Origin: Sphingobacterium paucimobilis HER1398
GTDB lineage: Bacteria > Bacteroidota > Bacteroidia > Sphingobacteriales > Sphingobacteriaceae
Assembly: GCF_000416985.1 (NCBI RefSeq)
Contig: NZ_ATDL01000015.1
Location: forward strand, 434,001 to 498,000
Direction of reading: 5' to 3'
DNA: 64,000 bases
Part shown: piece by piece, positions 44,242-55,500 of the stretch
How the letters are laid out: the number at the start of each line of letters is the position of its first letter
How positions within the stretch are numbered: the first letter of the stretch is position 1
Position numbers and translations under genes: made by a program
Notes under the pieces: model-generated
Seen by the model: the letters and a program-made list of their open reading frames with translations, nothing else
Told to the model about the DNA's origin: nothing
The model's database searches: none

Positions 44242-45425
44242 GCTTCGTAGACTATATTTCCATTCACTATCGTTGTCTTAACCTCTATACGCTCGTTAAA
44301 CAATATCAGGTCGGCCAATTTGCCTTTCTCAATGCTTCCTGTCTGATCATCTATTCTCATAATTCGAGAGGGATTGAGACTAAGCATTTGCACCGCATCT
44401 ATCAATGAGATTTCAGCAACATTGATCATTGTCCGAATCAAACGATCCGCAGTAGCGACACTCCCCGCAAATGAAGTCAAATCTGGAAGTTTTGCAACAC
44501 CATCTTCTATTATCACAGGTGTTCCGTTCTGTTTACTCCCTAGTATGCTCTCTCTATCCGACGTACCTGCTCCTCGCATCGCATCCGTAATAAGGACAAT
44601 CTGATCTTTCCTCTTATTCTTACAGATCAGCTTTAGGAAAGGTTCTGGTAAATGGACACCGTCGGCAATAATTTCTACGTCAATATCTTCTAATAATAAA
44701 CAGGACTCGATCGCCCCTGCATATCGAAATGCATTTTTACGGGTCATCCCCGACATCCCCGAATACAAGTGTGTAGCGAGACGATAACCATGTTCAATTC
44801 CACGCACAATATCTTCGTATACCGCATCGGTATGTCCCAATGCCAATACGATTCCAGCTTCACTTACATAATCACCAAATTCCAAAGCACCAGGTAATTC
44901 TGGAGCGGCACTCCAACGAGCAATCAGATGTCTATATTTATCCAAAATAGACTGATATTCTAGAGGATCTGGATTCCGAATAAAACGGGGATCTTGTGCT
45001 CCCCGTTGATTCATGGCAAAATAAGGTCCCTCTAGATGTAAACCATAAAACTTAGCCCCGGACTGATTCACAGAAAGAGACTGTTCGTACACGCTAAAGG
45101 TTTCCCATAATAATTCGGGCTCACTCGTCAACGTAGTAGGAAACATAGCTGTTGTCCCAAACTTAGCATGCGTTTCAGCAATGGTAAGATAAGCCTCCAA
45201 CTCATTATCCATAAAATCAGCACCACCTCCTCCGTGTACATGTATGTCAACAAAACCCGGGGATAGATACAAGCCTTGCGCATCTATAATTTCACCTTGC
45301 AGTCCCTCTTTAGGCAGTGTTTTATAATCGCCAATAGTTACAATACGGCCGTCTTTTATAGAGACCCAGCCCCTATCAATAATACTATTGGGGCTGATTA
45401 CTTGCGCATTTATAATAGTTAGCAT
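44238..45425 (-). CDS. nagA: N-acetylglucosamine-6-phosphate deacetylase
   Basis: Metal-dependent amidohydrolase of 395 residues converting GlcNAc-6-phosphate to glucosamine-6-phosphate and acetate. Visible motifs are PGFVDIHVHGGGGADFMD (metal site), HLEGPYFA, LALGHTDA, ATHLYSGMSGM (commonly THLFNAM) and VLITDAM (catalytic Asp). It is the last gene of the block nagB-permease-nagA, 12 bases after the permease gene. Together with NagB it feeds amino sugars into glycolysis. The family is certain; GalNAc-6-phosphate as an alternative substrate cannot be excluded given the neighbouring GH109 enzyme. Confidence 0.93.
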   Translation of the reverse strand: MLTIINAQVISPNSIIDRGWVSIKDGRIVTIGDYKTLPKEGLQGEIIDAQGLYLSPGFVDIHVHGGGGADFMDNELEAYLTIAETHAKFGTTAMFPTTLTSEPELLWETFSVYEQSLSVNQSGAKFYGLHLEGPYFAMNQRGAQDPRFIRNPDPLEYQSILDKYRHLIARWSAAPELPGALEFGDYVSEAGIVLALGHTDAVYEDIVRGIEHGYRLATHLYSGMSGMTRKNAFRYAGAIESCLLLEDIDVEIIADGVHLPEPFLKLICKNKRKDQIVLITDAMRGAGTSDRESILGSKQNGTPVIIEDGVAKLPDLTSFAGSVATADRLIRTMINVAEISLIDAVQMLSLNPSRIMRIDDQTGSIEKGKLADLILFNERIEVKTTIVNGNIVYEA

Positions 45426-45437
45426 AAATAGAAAATA

Positions 45438-46730
45438 TTAAACTTTTTTCCAAGAAGTAACTTTATGCCCATAAAAAGCATAGAACGCAATATACAAGAA
45501 ACAAGGCACAAGCACCCAATAAGCTAACTGTTCGTTTACCTTATCCGCTACAGCTCCGTAGATCATCGGAAGGATGGCGTTACCACACAGCCCCATAATC
45601 AATAGTGCCGATCCCTGTTTAGCATATTTCCCCAAACCATCGAGTGCCAAAGGCCATATACCAGCCCAAATAAGTGCATTAGGAAGACCTATAAATACCA
45701 AAAACCAAATGGAAACATTGACATCATACCCCATCCAGCCTACGTTTTGATTCATCACGCAGACCATCACCGCGAAAAACAGCCCGAGCAAACTACAAAT
45801 CTGCAACATACGCTTTTGACTCAGAACCCTAGGTATCAAAAGAATTCCAAGAAAGTAGCCCACAATGGTAGCAGAAAGCGTGTAAGAAGGAAAGGACTTT
45901 GCTTCCAACAAAGTCACCCCCATAGAGTCTGCATAACTAATGATGGTATCGATAGCGATTACCTGTGTCCCCACATGCAGAAAAATAGCAATAGCACCTA
46001 GTACAAGATGCGGAAATTGGAATAAACTATCCCGACCAGCTGACGCTTCTGCACCTTCAGGATTTTCAATCTCGGGAAGCGGAGAAAATCGAACGAACAA
46101 GCCAATTAAAAATAGAACAGCTGCCATAACGGAATAGGGCACCACCACGCGCATGATCAAATCATCAAGTACTGATGCTCTTAAGATATCATCCATCAAT
46201 GGAATAGCCTTAAAAAGCTCATTATCACTAGGTCTTAAAATAGCCCAGGAGAATACTAAAGGAGCCAATATACCGGCTCCTTTATTACATATCCCCATAA
46301 TACTGATACGCTGGGCAGCTCGCTCCTTGTCACCAATCAGCGTGATGTACAGATTAGCAACAGTCTGTAAAACCGCCAAACCAGCCCCCAACGTAAATAA
46401 TCCTAACAGGAAAATAAGGTATGTACGACCAAATGCGGCAGGAACAAAAAGCAATGCCCCTAAAGCCATAATCCAAAAGCCGACAACGATTCCCTTTTTA
46501 TATCCGACACGTTTCAATAGATAAGAAGAAGGCATAGACATCACCAAATAAGAAATGTAAAATGCAAACGCTACCAAGTAAGACTGAAAATTGGTCAATT
46601 CACAGGCTATCTTAAAGTAAGGGATCAGGATCGCATTCACCCAAGAAACAAAGCCAAAAATAAAAAACATCATTCCGATAATTCCAATCGAAATATAGGT
46701 ACTCTTCTTATCTAATGTCTGTGTGGTCAT
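45438..46730 (-). CDS. FucP/NagP-type MFS sugar permease
   Basis: Inner-membrane sugar/proton symporter of 430 residues with 12 membrane spans. The opening GIIGMMFFIFGFVSWVNAILIP and GAGLAVLQTVANLYITLIG are signatures of the fucose/glucose permease (FHS) group, which includes the N-acetylglucosamine permease NagP of proteobacteria. It lies between nagB (11 bases) and nagA (12 bases), so the transported sugar is most likely GlcNAc or a related amino sugar. The transport class is certain; the substrate is inferred from context. Confidence 0.9.
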   Translation of the reverse strand: MTTQTLDKKSTYISIGIIGMMFFIFGFVSWVNAILIPYFKIACELTNFQSYLVAFAFYISYLVMSMPSSYLLKRVGYKKGIVVGFWIMALGALLFVPAAFGRTYLIFLLGLFTLGAGLAVLQTVANLYITLIGDKERAAQRISIMGICNKGAGILAPLVFSWAILRPSDNELFKAIPLMDDILRASVLDDLIMRVVVPYSVMAAVLFLIGLFVRFSPLPEIENPEGAEASAGRDSLFQFPHLVLGAIAIFLHVGTQVIAIDTIISYADSMGVTLLEAKSFPSYTLSATIVGYFLGILLIPRVLSQKRMLQICSLLGLFFAVMVCVMNQNVGWMGYDVNVSIWFLVFIGLPNALIWAGIWPLALDGLGKYAKQGSALLIMGLCGNAILPMIYGAVADKVNEQLAYWVLVPCFLYIAFYAFYGHKVTSWKKV

Positions 46731-46741
46731 AAATATGGATC

Positions 46742-47473
46742 TTATAATTTAGAAGACGAACCCTGATCTAAAAACACCACACAATCTTCATGTTGTTGTA
46801 GTATACTGGATGGATTCAAGTTAGAGATTGGTAATGTCAGGCAGTTTTTAACTGCTTCCGCCTTTCGTTCATCAGGCACAGCACATACAATCTTTTTTGA
46901 CTTCATTATCTGTTTGATAGACATCGATATCGCCTGTAAAGGCACCTCTTCAAGACTTCCAAACCAGCCCTCACCCATCTGTTGTTGTCTACATTGCTGA
47001 TCCAGATTCACAATAAGATAAGCATCTTCGACATCAAAGTCTGCAGGTGGATCATTAAACGCCAAGTGACCATTCTCCCCGATTCCAACGAAAGCAACAT
47101 CGATCGGATGGGCACTTATTTTTTTCTCCAATCGCTCACACTCTTCCTCTGGATTGTTTTCGCCATTGATAAGGATTACCTCCAATAGAGGATCTACTTT
47201 TGCTACAAAGCGCTCAGTAAGATATTTACGAAAACTTGCTTTATGTGTAATAGGCATCCCAATATATTCGTCCAAATGGAACATACGGACCTTAGACCAA
47301 TCAATTCCCGCAGTTGCAATCAGTGTTTCGATTGTTTCAAACTGACTCTGCCCGGTAGCCAAGATTATATTTGCTTCCCCTCTTTCCGCAATAGCTTGTT
47401 TAATCCATTCTGCGCCCAATTTACCCGCATGTTTTCCTAAATCCTGACGTGTTTCAAATCTTTCAATCTTCAT
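46742..47473 (-). CDS. nagB: Glucosamine-6-phosphate deaminase
   Basis: Isomerase/deaminase of 243 residues producing fructose-6-phosphate and ammonia from glucosamine-6-phosphate. Motifs are ATGQSQFETIETL (phosphate loop), FHLDEYIGMP (catalytic Asp) and VGIGENGHLAFNDPP (ring-opening His). The start was put at ATG 47473, since the in-frame extension begins with TTG. The length is a little shorter than E. coli NagB (266). It is followed by the permease and nagA, and preceded by the GH109 gene after a gap of 95 bases that may hold a promoter or processing site. Confidence 0.92.
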   Translation of the reverse strand: MKIERFETRQDLGKHAGKLGAEWIKQAIAERGEANIILATGQSQFETIETLIATAGIDWSKVRMFHLDEYIGMPITHKASFRKYLTERFVAKVDPLLEVILINGENNPEEECERLEKKISAHPIDVAFVGIGENGHLAFNDPPADFDVEDAYLIVNLDQQCRQQQMGEGWFGSLEEVPLQAISMSIKQIMKSKKIVCAVPDERKAEAVKNCLTLPISNLNPSSILQQHEDCVVFLDQGSSSKL

Positions 47474-47568
47474 TAGCAATAAAATTATTTATGAGTATAC
47501 AATATAGTAGGCACAGCCTTATTGGGCATCATGCCTATTTTTAATCCATTCGATATATGAACACAATA

Positions 47569-48999
47569 CTACAAGGTAATTACCTTGGTATTGCCCCCGG
47601 TTTTTAGGTTGATATCGTGAACAATGTTTTCTTTCCATCTTCCCATGGTAAAGTCAGGAATTGCTATAGGCTTGGAGCCATTTGCCACCGACCATTCACT
47701 CAATGGACCGATAACACTCCAGGACGCTGCATCATACACATCCATATCCACAGGCAATCCGTTTCTTAAACAATCGATGAGCCTCCAGTCCATCATGAAG
47801 TCCATACCACCATGTCCACCGATGTCCTTAGCGAGCTCGCCAATATGTTTTATAATCTGAGGCTCATGATCCATTCGGAGTTCGTTTAGTTTATCCTCTG
47901 TTAGAAAGTCATCATGCCCTATAGCTATTTTTCCAGGAAGTGGATACTTTTGTGCAAATGCTTTCGTACCACTCACCATATGGATCCTAGAGTAAGGACG
48001 AGGAGTGCTCACATCATGTTGCAGTGCGATCGTAGCACCACTATGTGTCATAATATTTGACAGGTTCATGTTGCCCCGGAATGGCTTATCCAGATAGCTT
48101 TCAAATCGCTTATCTTTTGCAGCCATTTCCTTCGCCTTATTTCGCAAACTAAAATCAGCAGAGGACATCGATGATAGATACTCCAACCGATTACCTCTAT
48201 TGATATTAAGCACTTGACATACCGGCCCTATCCCATGAGTCGGATAGAGATTACCATTGCGGTGCGCATTCTCCTTCAATCGCCAAAAATCATAACGCTT
48301 CTCTTCATCAAAAAAGCTATTCAAGATGTCATGTATATAGGCCCCTTCACAATGTACAATATCACCGAAGAATCCCTGTCTTGCTAAGTTCAATGTTAAT
48401 AATTCAAAGAAATCATAGCAACAGTTTTCCAAAATAACACAGTGCTTCTTGGTACGCTCAGAAGTCATCACCAATCGCCAGCAATCCTCTACTGTTGTTG
48501 CAGCAGGTATTTCCAAAGCCACATGTTTTCCATGCTCCATGGCATAAATAGCCATCTCTGCATGTGTCTGCCAATGTGTAGCAATATAGACTAGATCGAT
48601 ATCTTCCCTTGCACACATATCTTTCCATGCGGTATCACCAGCAGTATACAACTGTGCTTCGTGTTCCCCCGACTGAATACGTTTTTTAGCTGCATTCGCT
48701 TTTTCTGCCCGTACATCACATATGCCCTGTATACGTACCCCTTCTATCCGACTCATTCGCTCGACCGCAGCAGACCCTCTGTTTCCAACACCTATAAAGG
48801 CCAATCTAACCGTATCCAAGGCAGGCGCAGCATAGCCAGACATATTAAAAATTGGCTTATATTTCTTCTCTGCCTCTTTTACAATATTCTTGAGCTTGCC
48901 CTTATCTTGCACTGCAGCACTTGACTCCAATACAGGAGCCATCAATCCCAATCCTGCTAATCCAGAGAGTTTTAAAAATGATCTTCTATTTGTTCCCAT
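47569..48999 (-). CDS. GH109-like Gfo/Idh/MocA glycosidase (alpha-N-acetylgalactosaminidase type)
   Basis: Exported NAD-dependent glycosidase candidate of 476 residues. It has a twin-arginine signal (NRRSFLKLSGLAGLGL), the Rossmann motif AFIGVGNRGSAAV, VYIATHWQTHAEMAIYAM, the E-box HVALEIPAATTVEDCW, and NLYPTHGIGPVCQ, the block typical of GH109. GH109 enzymes remove terminal alpha-GalNAc with bound NAD. It is preceded by the esterase (6 bases) and followed by nagB, so it should act on the imported or surface-bound amino-sugar glycan. Family likely; linkage specificity inferred. Confidence 0.87.
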   Translation of the reverse strand: MGTNRRSFLKLSGLAGLGLMAPVLESSAAVQDKGKLKNIVKEAEKKYKPIFNMSGYAAPALDTVRLAFIGVGNRGSAAVERMSRIEGVRIQGICDVRAEKANAAKKRIQSGEHEAQLYTAGDTAWKDMCAREDIDLVYIATHWQTHAEMAIYAMEHGKHVALEIPAATTVEDCWRLVMTSERTKKHCVILENCCYDFFELLTLNLARQGFFGDIVHCEGAYIHDILNSFFDEEKRYDFWRLKENAHRNGNLYPTHGIGPVCQVLNINRGNRLEYLSSMSSADFSLRNKAKEMAAKDKRFESYLDKPFRGNMNLSNIMTHSGATIALQHDVSTPRPYSRIHMVSGTKAFAQKYPLPGKIAIGHDDFLTEDKLNELRMDHEPQIIKHIGELAKDIGGHGGMDFMMDWRLIDCLRNGLPVDMDVYDAASWSVIGPLSEWSVANGSKPIAIPDFTMGRWKENIVHDINLKTGGNTKVITL

Positions 49000-49005
49000 A
49001 GTTCA

Positions 49006-51006
49006 TTAATTAAAGTGAATTACACTTTCGTTATTTAACAATTCCTTTAGACGCTTTACCTTATACTCAAAATCAAGCTGTTCACTTTTTAAGACTTTTC
49101 GGCCAGAAGTACCGATCAATCCATCAACATAGAACGCACCTTTTCCAAGAGCCAACAACAACTGCACATCCCCCCAAGAGATAATACCTGGTAAATGGAT
49201 CGCCATATTAGTTCCCTCTTTTGTTCGATCCGCTGCAGCAACATAATCAGGCACATAACTGTAGGGCAGATCAGAAAGGAGATATTGCATAGCTGAAGGA
49301 TACATCGCTCCATACATCAAGGCACAGACTGCAGTCTCCCGGTCGCACACTACTTCGATTTCGGCATTCGGAAACTCCTTTTTAATGTATCCGATAACTA
49401 CATCCATCTCGGATAGCCAGATAGACATCATGGACTCTCCCAACCATAACAACGATCGGGACAATGTGTGAAAACGAGGCAACTGCCCATCGATCTGATC
49501 GGCACTCGTCGAGCTACGTTCGCCCAAGCCAAAAAGATCAACCAACACCACCGTTTCACCAGCTTTTACCCAACCTGAAGTCTTTTCTGGTGCGACCTCC
49601 CTATTCCCTTTCGAACCAAATACTATTTTCAACTTATTTGACACCTCTGCCGAACTTTCTATCACAAGAGGTATTAACTTGCCCTGCGCCGTACTAATAA
49701 CCAAGCGATGATACTTTCCCTGATCAGGTATAGATTCTGCAAGCTGAACACGATCTCGCTCTACATGAAGCATTTTAGCCAACTCCCCTACTTTCCCCCT
49801 TGCATCTAAATGACTAGCCGACAGCAACTCTTTCGACAGGTATTCGGCACGTTTTCTTACATAAGATGAAGTTGTAGGCACCTTGTTTTTCAGCTTATTA
49901 TCATTTAAAACACGCAACTCTGAATCCCTTATCTGATAAAACAGGGTATCCACCTTATTTCTCTTCACGCCAAAACAGGAATCAAACCAGTCTAACATAC
50001 TCAACCGCATAGGTAGTGTATAATCATGCTTCTCATCAAACAATTCATAAGCGAGATTCTCCCTGGCATGCATATCACTATAAAAAGGTTGGGCTTTATT
50101 AAATGTGCGCAACATTTCACCAACATTGAATGCGGCATTACCATCACGTAATGCGGATAATATCTTAATAGGTTTGGGCGCCACCGCTGCCAGCATATCA
50201 CTTGTTTCCAAATGCATCAATCCATGTGGTAAGAGCTCACAAACACAGTTACTGTTCAGGATATAGGATTCAAATGTACCAACGCTCACCACAGGCACTG
50301 CCGCTTTTATCCGTTCATCCAAAGTAGAAATCCAAAACGTCTGATTACCACCACCACTAGCCCCAGTCGCAGCAATGCGCTCACTATCCACATATTCTAA
50401 TGATTGTAACAGATCGATTGCCCTTTTATTTTCTAGGACCTGCATCCCCATCAAGGGAACACCCAAATCAAGTAAGGACGAACCTAAACTCGCACCATGA
50501 TACTCATGGACATGGTTCGCTCCCCTCTCTCCTGAGCCCCAGGCGTCCATCGTCAAACAGACATAACCATTCCGGGCCAATAACTGGGCCGTACGCTGCA
50601 CAATCTCCCCCGCCTTTCCATTAGGCCAATGCCCATGACTATTCAACACTGCGGGGAAAGGCCCCTCTCCTTTGGGGACATACAAATGAGCCGGGACGTA
50701 GACCCCTTCCATCGTTTGGAATACAATATAACGGAGTACAAAATCTCCTAGATCCATCTCCTTTACCACCTGTACATCCAAGCTTCCCATCTCCGCCTTA
50801 TCTAAGCCGAGATGAGAAGTCACATATCCGTAGATCGATTCTTTAGCACCATTATGGTGTATACATACCTCTTTCAATCTATGCTGTACATAGTTAGCTG
50901 TCCGATCCAAATGTTTTGGTATCCCCAGTACCTCGGGTATCGCATCCTGTCCAATCGCCATAGAAGTAGAAGCCATCATAAAAAGAAAATAGATATAGAA
51001 TCGCAT
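49006..51006 (-). CDS. Large exported alpha/beta hydrolase, acetyl-xylan-esterase-like
   Basis: Secreted protein of 666 residues with a signal peptide (1-19) and a serine hydrolase domain in the first half. PAVLNSHGHWPNGKAGE forms the oxyanion region, GASGGGNQTFW is the nucleophile elbow (Ser in GxSxG), and a likely catalytic His lies in EKHDYTLPMR. The second half (about 400-666) looks like a further, degenerate alpha/beta hydrolase-like domain with no clear nucleophile. It may deacetylate the glycan before the GH109 enzyme acts. It lies 6 bases after susD and 6 bases before the GH109 gene. The hydrolase class is firm; the ester is inferred. Confidence 0.8.
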   Translation of the reverse strand: MRFYIYFLFMMASTSMAIGQDAIPEVLGIPKHLDRTANYVQHRLKEVCIHHNGAKESIYGYVTSHLGLDKAEMGSLDVQVVKEMDLGDFVLRYIVFQTMEGVYVPAHLYVPKGEGPFPAVLNSHGHWPNGKAGEIVQRTAQLLARNGYVCLTMDAWGSGERGANHVHEYHGASLGSSLLDLGVPLMGMQVLENKRAIDLLQSLEYVDSERIAATGASGGGNQTFWISTLDERIKAAVPVVSVGTFESYILNSNCVCELLPHGLMHLETSDMLAAVAPKPIKILSALRDGNAAFNVGEMLRTFNKAQPFYSDMHARENLAYELFDEKHDYTLPMRLSMLDWFDSCFGVKRNKVDTLFYQIRDSELRVLNDNKLKNKVPTTSSYVRKRAEYLSKELLSASHLDARGKVGELAKMLHVERDRVQLAESIPDQGKYHRLVISTAQGKLIPLVIESSAEVSNKLKIVFGSKGNREVAPEKTSGWVKAGETVVLVDLFGLGERSSTSADQIDGQLPRFHTLSRSLLWLGESMMSIWLSEMDVVIGYIKKEFPNAEIEVVCDRETAVCALMYGAMYPSAMQYLLSDLPYSYVPDYVAAADRTKEGTNMAIHLPGIISWGDVQLLLALGKGAFYVDGLIGTSGRKVLKSEQLDFEYKVKRLKELLNNESVIHFN

Positions 51007-51012
51007 ACATTA

Positions 51013-52566
51013 TTAATCAACATCCCACCATACACGTGTCGCTGCATTATCCTTCCCTCCCAACAAAGCTCTTCCTTTAGTGAGCTCTTCCAAATTATTC
51101 GTTTCCTCCGTCAGAGGATATGGCATTCTTTTGATAAAAGTGCCTACAGGAAGATCTGCGTTCTCCGAATTCAACAGATTATACATCTTTGGAAATCCCG
51201 ATCTCCGAAACTCCGCCCAAGCTTCCATACCATCAGGATAGATAGCAAGCCACTTTTGTGTTCCAATCTGTGCGCGTTGCACCGCCAGATCAGCATCCCA
51301 TTTCACCGGAGTAGTAGCTACCGCAGGAGAATTGTGATAATCACCAGGCGCAACTGGCTGTACAGAAGAACTCAAGTATCCCTGTATTTGACCGACATCG
51401 TCTATCCCCCATTGTTGCATACTCAACTTGACCCCTTCTTCATACATGGCTTGAGCGGTACCATCCATATTCCAGCCATTCAGTGCACCCTCTGCACGTA
51501 GAAAATAAGACTCCGCAGCAGACATGATATGAAAACGTGCAACCAAATTTGGTGTAAGCACGGCTTTTTCTCCTACATATTCAACCCAATATTTACCCAC
51601 ATTAGAATTAGAACCAGCTTGATTCCGTGCTATCCCCAGATCGTCTGCAGACATCCCATTACGTAAGCTATTAAACGTACCTCCAATCACACTTGGTTGA
51701 AAATACTTCTCGATACGCGGATCCACATACCCCTTCAAGTAAGATGCAATAGTAGAACTCATCGCAAACTCATTCCAGGCAGCCACTTGAGACAAGCCAT
51801 TCGTATCATTCCCTTTCAATGATTTGGAAAGTAAGGCATTCTGACCGTTATTCAACATCACACCAGAGGCTACAGCGGCCTCAGCCTCAGATTTTGCTCG
51901 ACTAGCATCCACTTTCGAAATACGTAACGCTAGACGAAGACGTAACGAATTTGCAAAAGCGATCCACTTATTGATATCACCACCATACATCAACTCATAC
52001 CCTTGATAAACTTTCGTGCCGGTAGGAAGCGCCTTCAAATTGTCTACCGCAGTTGTTAACCTTTTGAAAAAATCATCGTAGATTTTATCCATCGGATCAT
52101 AAGAAATCACATCCTTAGATTCCGCCGCATCAAAATAAGGTATAGGCCCAAATTGATCGGTCAATCTATGAAATGCATACACCCATTGAATATTGGCCAA
52201 TGCAGCTTCGCCCGAATTAGGTTCCACATTATCTAAAATAGATTTCAGTTGTGGTGCAGTATCTACATATACCACTGTCCAGAACCGACGTTGCCAATCG
52301 GGTGTCAATGCATAACGGTCTGTCCGGAATGAGGTCGTAGTCAGTGCAAAGTACTGCGCATACAAATCTGGACCTAAATTCTGTACTGTTTGATAGAACG
52401 AACGATTCATCGCTGCCGATGATTGCGCTTTGGCAAACATAAATGGCCGTTCCCGTGACCCCACCTCTGTTAATTTATCGGGGTCTGTATTTATTTTTTC
52501 GAAGTCCTTGGTACAGGATAATAATCCCATACTGATTACCAAACTATATATTATTGATCTGTTCAT
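51013..52566 (-). CDS. SusD/RagB-family outer-membrane lipoprotein (second system)
   Basis: Nutrient-binding lipoprotein of 517 residues of the SusD-like-2 type. Lipobox GLLSC (Cys18), the opening TKDFEKINTDPDKLTEVG is characteristic, and the C-terminal part has YPDGMEAWAEFRRSGFPKM, a marker of this subgroup. It lies 11 bases after susC and 6 bases before the esterase gene. It caps the SusC barrel at 52578-55664 and presents the amino-sugar glycan or its oligosaccharides. Confidence 0.94.
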   Translation of the reverse strand: MNRSIIYSLVISMGLLSCTKDFEKINTDPDKLTEVGSRERPFMFAKAQSSAAMNRSFYQTVQNLGPDLYAQYFALTTTSFRTDRYALTPDWQRRFWTVVYVDTAPQLKSILDNVEPNSGEAALANIQWVYAFHRLTDQFGPIPYFDAAESKDVISYDPMDKIYDDFFKRLTTAVDNLKALPTGTKVYQGYELMYGGDINKWIAFANSLRLRLALRISKVDASRAKSEAEAAVASGVMLNNGQNALLSKSLKGNDTNGLSQVAAWNEFAMSSTIASYLKGYVDPRIEKYFQPSVIGGTFNSLRNGMSADDLGIARNQAGSNSNVGKYWVEYVGEKAVLTPNLVARFHIMSAAESYFLRAEGALNGWNMDGTAQAMYEEGVKLSMQQWGIDDVGQIQGYLSSSVQPVAPGDYHNSPAVATTPVKWDADLAVQRAQIGTQKWLAIYPDGMEAWAEFRRSGFPKMYNLLNSENADLPVGTFIKRMPYPLTEETNNLEELTKGRALLGGKDNAATRVWWDVD

Positions 52567-52577
52567 GGTTTCTTTAA

Positions 52578-55500
52578 TTAAAATGTCAGTTTAAGATTTA
52601 GACCGTAGGTACGCACCCCTGGCGCAAGACCAACTTCCACGCCTTGGTAGTTACCAGATCCCAGCGCACCTTCAGGGTCAATAGGATTTTTGATCTTACC
52701 GATTCCTGGGATATCCAATTTAGACTTACCACGATAGAAGAAAAACAGATTTCTTGCCGTTAGAGAGACTTGGGCGGCCTGCAATCCCTTAATCTTGCTT
52801 ACATCAAATTTGTAAGCCAATGCAAGTTCACGCATACGAACATTCGTCATGTCATACACAAAAAAATCACCCCAGGCATCACGACCATTCTGTCCCACTT
52901 TCTGCCATAATTGCTGTGCCGTAATAGCCGCTGTATTAGCGCTACCGTCAGCCTGCACGGCATCTAGAACCAAACCACCTTCTCTATACTTCTCTGTAAA
53001 TTCTGCTACACCATAAGAAGCTAGATAAGCAGAGGTACCCGACACAATCTCACCTCCTATACGTGCATCGATAAGGGTATTCAATGTAAATCGTTTATAA
53101 TTGAAGCTATTCGTCCAACCAATCAATGCATCAGGATTGAAGTTCCCCAATTTCTGATTACTTTCTACAACAGGCAGCCCCGTTGCATCCACGATATACT
53201 TTCCAGTACCTGGATCCTGTTTCCACTTGTGTCCATACAGGTCCCCATATTTTCCACCTTCATTGACTACAACAGTAGCATATTTTGTATTCTCTGTGAT
53301 GTTAATACGTTTCGCTTTTGAATGGAGCTTGAGCACTTTACTCCTATTGACAGCAAAATTGATCCCCGTATTCCATCTAAAGTTTTCTTTTTGAACAGGC
53401 ACAGCAGTCAACTGCAGCTCAAAACCACTATTCTGAATGTCACCTGCATTGATGTACTCTCTGGTAAAACCACTAGCCATAGGCATAGGGATATACATAA
53501 GCTGATTGACCGTATTGCTCTTATAATACGTAGCATCAAATCCTAACCGATCCTTAAAAAATTTCATATCCAATCCGACTTCAAAGGACGTCGTTTCCTC
53601 AGGTTTCAAGTCGGGAATAGATTTGGTTGCGCTTCTGAAGACAAATCCTTTTTCAGCACCTAAGTCAAATTGGTACAACTGCTGTAGCTGCAAGGGGTCA
53701 GGATCATTTCCAACTTTTGTATAGGAGCTTCTAGCTTTTCCAAAGGTAACCCAATCTGGGAGATCCAACCATTCGTGAAAAACAACGGAAAGGCCTGCAG
53801 ACGGATAGAAGAAACTGTATGGTGCTGACAATGTGGAAGACCAATCATTACGAGCAGTAAGGTCTAAGAAAATATTATTATAAAAACTCAACTGTGTACT
53901 CGCATAAATCGAATTTAATCTTCGCTCATAATTCTTGACATCCTTAAATTCCGGAGTTGTAGCCACTAAAAAGGAAAAATGGTTTGGAATACTCAGCCCA
54001 TTCGCCATATTTTGGAAACTATTATAGTTCCGCTTCAAAAAACTAGTCCCTACCGTATAATTCAACTGAATATCTTCGTTAAGTTCATGTTTCCCGTTCA
54101 ACAGAAAATCAAAATTCTGTTCCGAATATTGTGTATGCGTTTGATAATATTTCCCACCATCACGTACATCACCTAAGGAAACCGTGCTGTGAAAAAATGA
54201 GCCATCGATGACATCTCTGTACTTATCAAAAGAATATCGCCCTAGAATATTCAACCAATCGGTCAACTGATACGAAACCGAACCCAATGCTGTAATCCGA
54301 TCCCGAGCTTCATTGACAGATGTGCGGTTTATACTCCAATAAGGATTATCATAGATAGAAGAACCCGACCAATACTTGCGTAGTGGTTTACCATCAGAGG
54401 GATCAATTGTCTCAAAATCTTTCAATTCTGCGTCATCCATATCCCTAGGCATGATATAGGCCTCTATCGGCATTCCGGTATCACCCAATCGCGGTCGATT
54501 AGCAATCTGCTGATTGACATAATTAAGTTTTACATCCGTCTTAAGACCTGGAATCAATTCCGTATTCAGTCGCAGATTCAGACTATTCCGTTTCAAGTCA
54601 TTCCCTTGAAATATCCCACCGATCTTATTATTGCTGTACGACATATAGCCCTGCACTTTTTCAGTCCCTCCGTAGGTGCTGATACTGTTATTAAACGTAG
54701 CAGCATTTCTATAGAAATCCCTTACGTTATTTTTATAAGTAGCACCTTGTTCGCCCCAACTTTCGCCAATATTCACCCCCTTCTTTCCTCCATTTCCACG
54801 ACCATACGTATTTTGGAAATCAGCTAGCATATTGACCTGGTCTAGTGATGCGCTACCATTATAGTCAATACTATAACGTCCTGCTTGCCCTTGCTTTGTG
54901 GTAATGACAATTGCCCCATTGGCCCCTCTTACCCCATACAGGGCCGCCGCCGACGGTCCTTTTAGAATATTGATGGATTCAATATCGTCGGGATTGATAT
55001 TCGCAGCTCCGTCACTGGTGCCATAATTAGGTGTTGTTCCAGTGGCCTGAGGGCCAGCCGTATTATCATAAGGCACACCATCCACCACGACCAAAGCATT
55101 ATTATTTCCAGCAATAGACTTATTACCCCGTAACACGACCCGTGCAGCACCTCCTGGACCTGTAGAGGCTGTAGTTACTGTAGCACCGGCCACTTTACCA
55201 GTCAGATTGGTCATAATATTACCACTATTATCCCGGACGTTGTTTACCGCATCGCTAGCCAATTGTTGCGTAGAATAAGTGAGTCCCCGAGTCTCCCTTT
55301 TTATACCCAATGCTGTGACTACCACTTCCGATATGGCCTCTTGCTGAGATTCCAGTTCAACACGGACTTCCTGAGCGGATGTAGCGATATGCACCAATGT
55401 CTTATAACCGACCATCTGGATCTGAATCTGATCCCCGGAGGCAGCTTGTAGATTAGCCTCTCCCGTAGCATTGGTAGCTGTAGATTGTTTGGTACGTTTG

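Noticed and set aside
47508..47537. A hairpin (TAGGCA / TGCCTA) between the GH109 gene and nagB
   Set aside because: The stem is short with a large loop and no T-run; it is too weak to call a terminator or attenuator.
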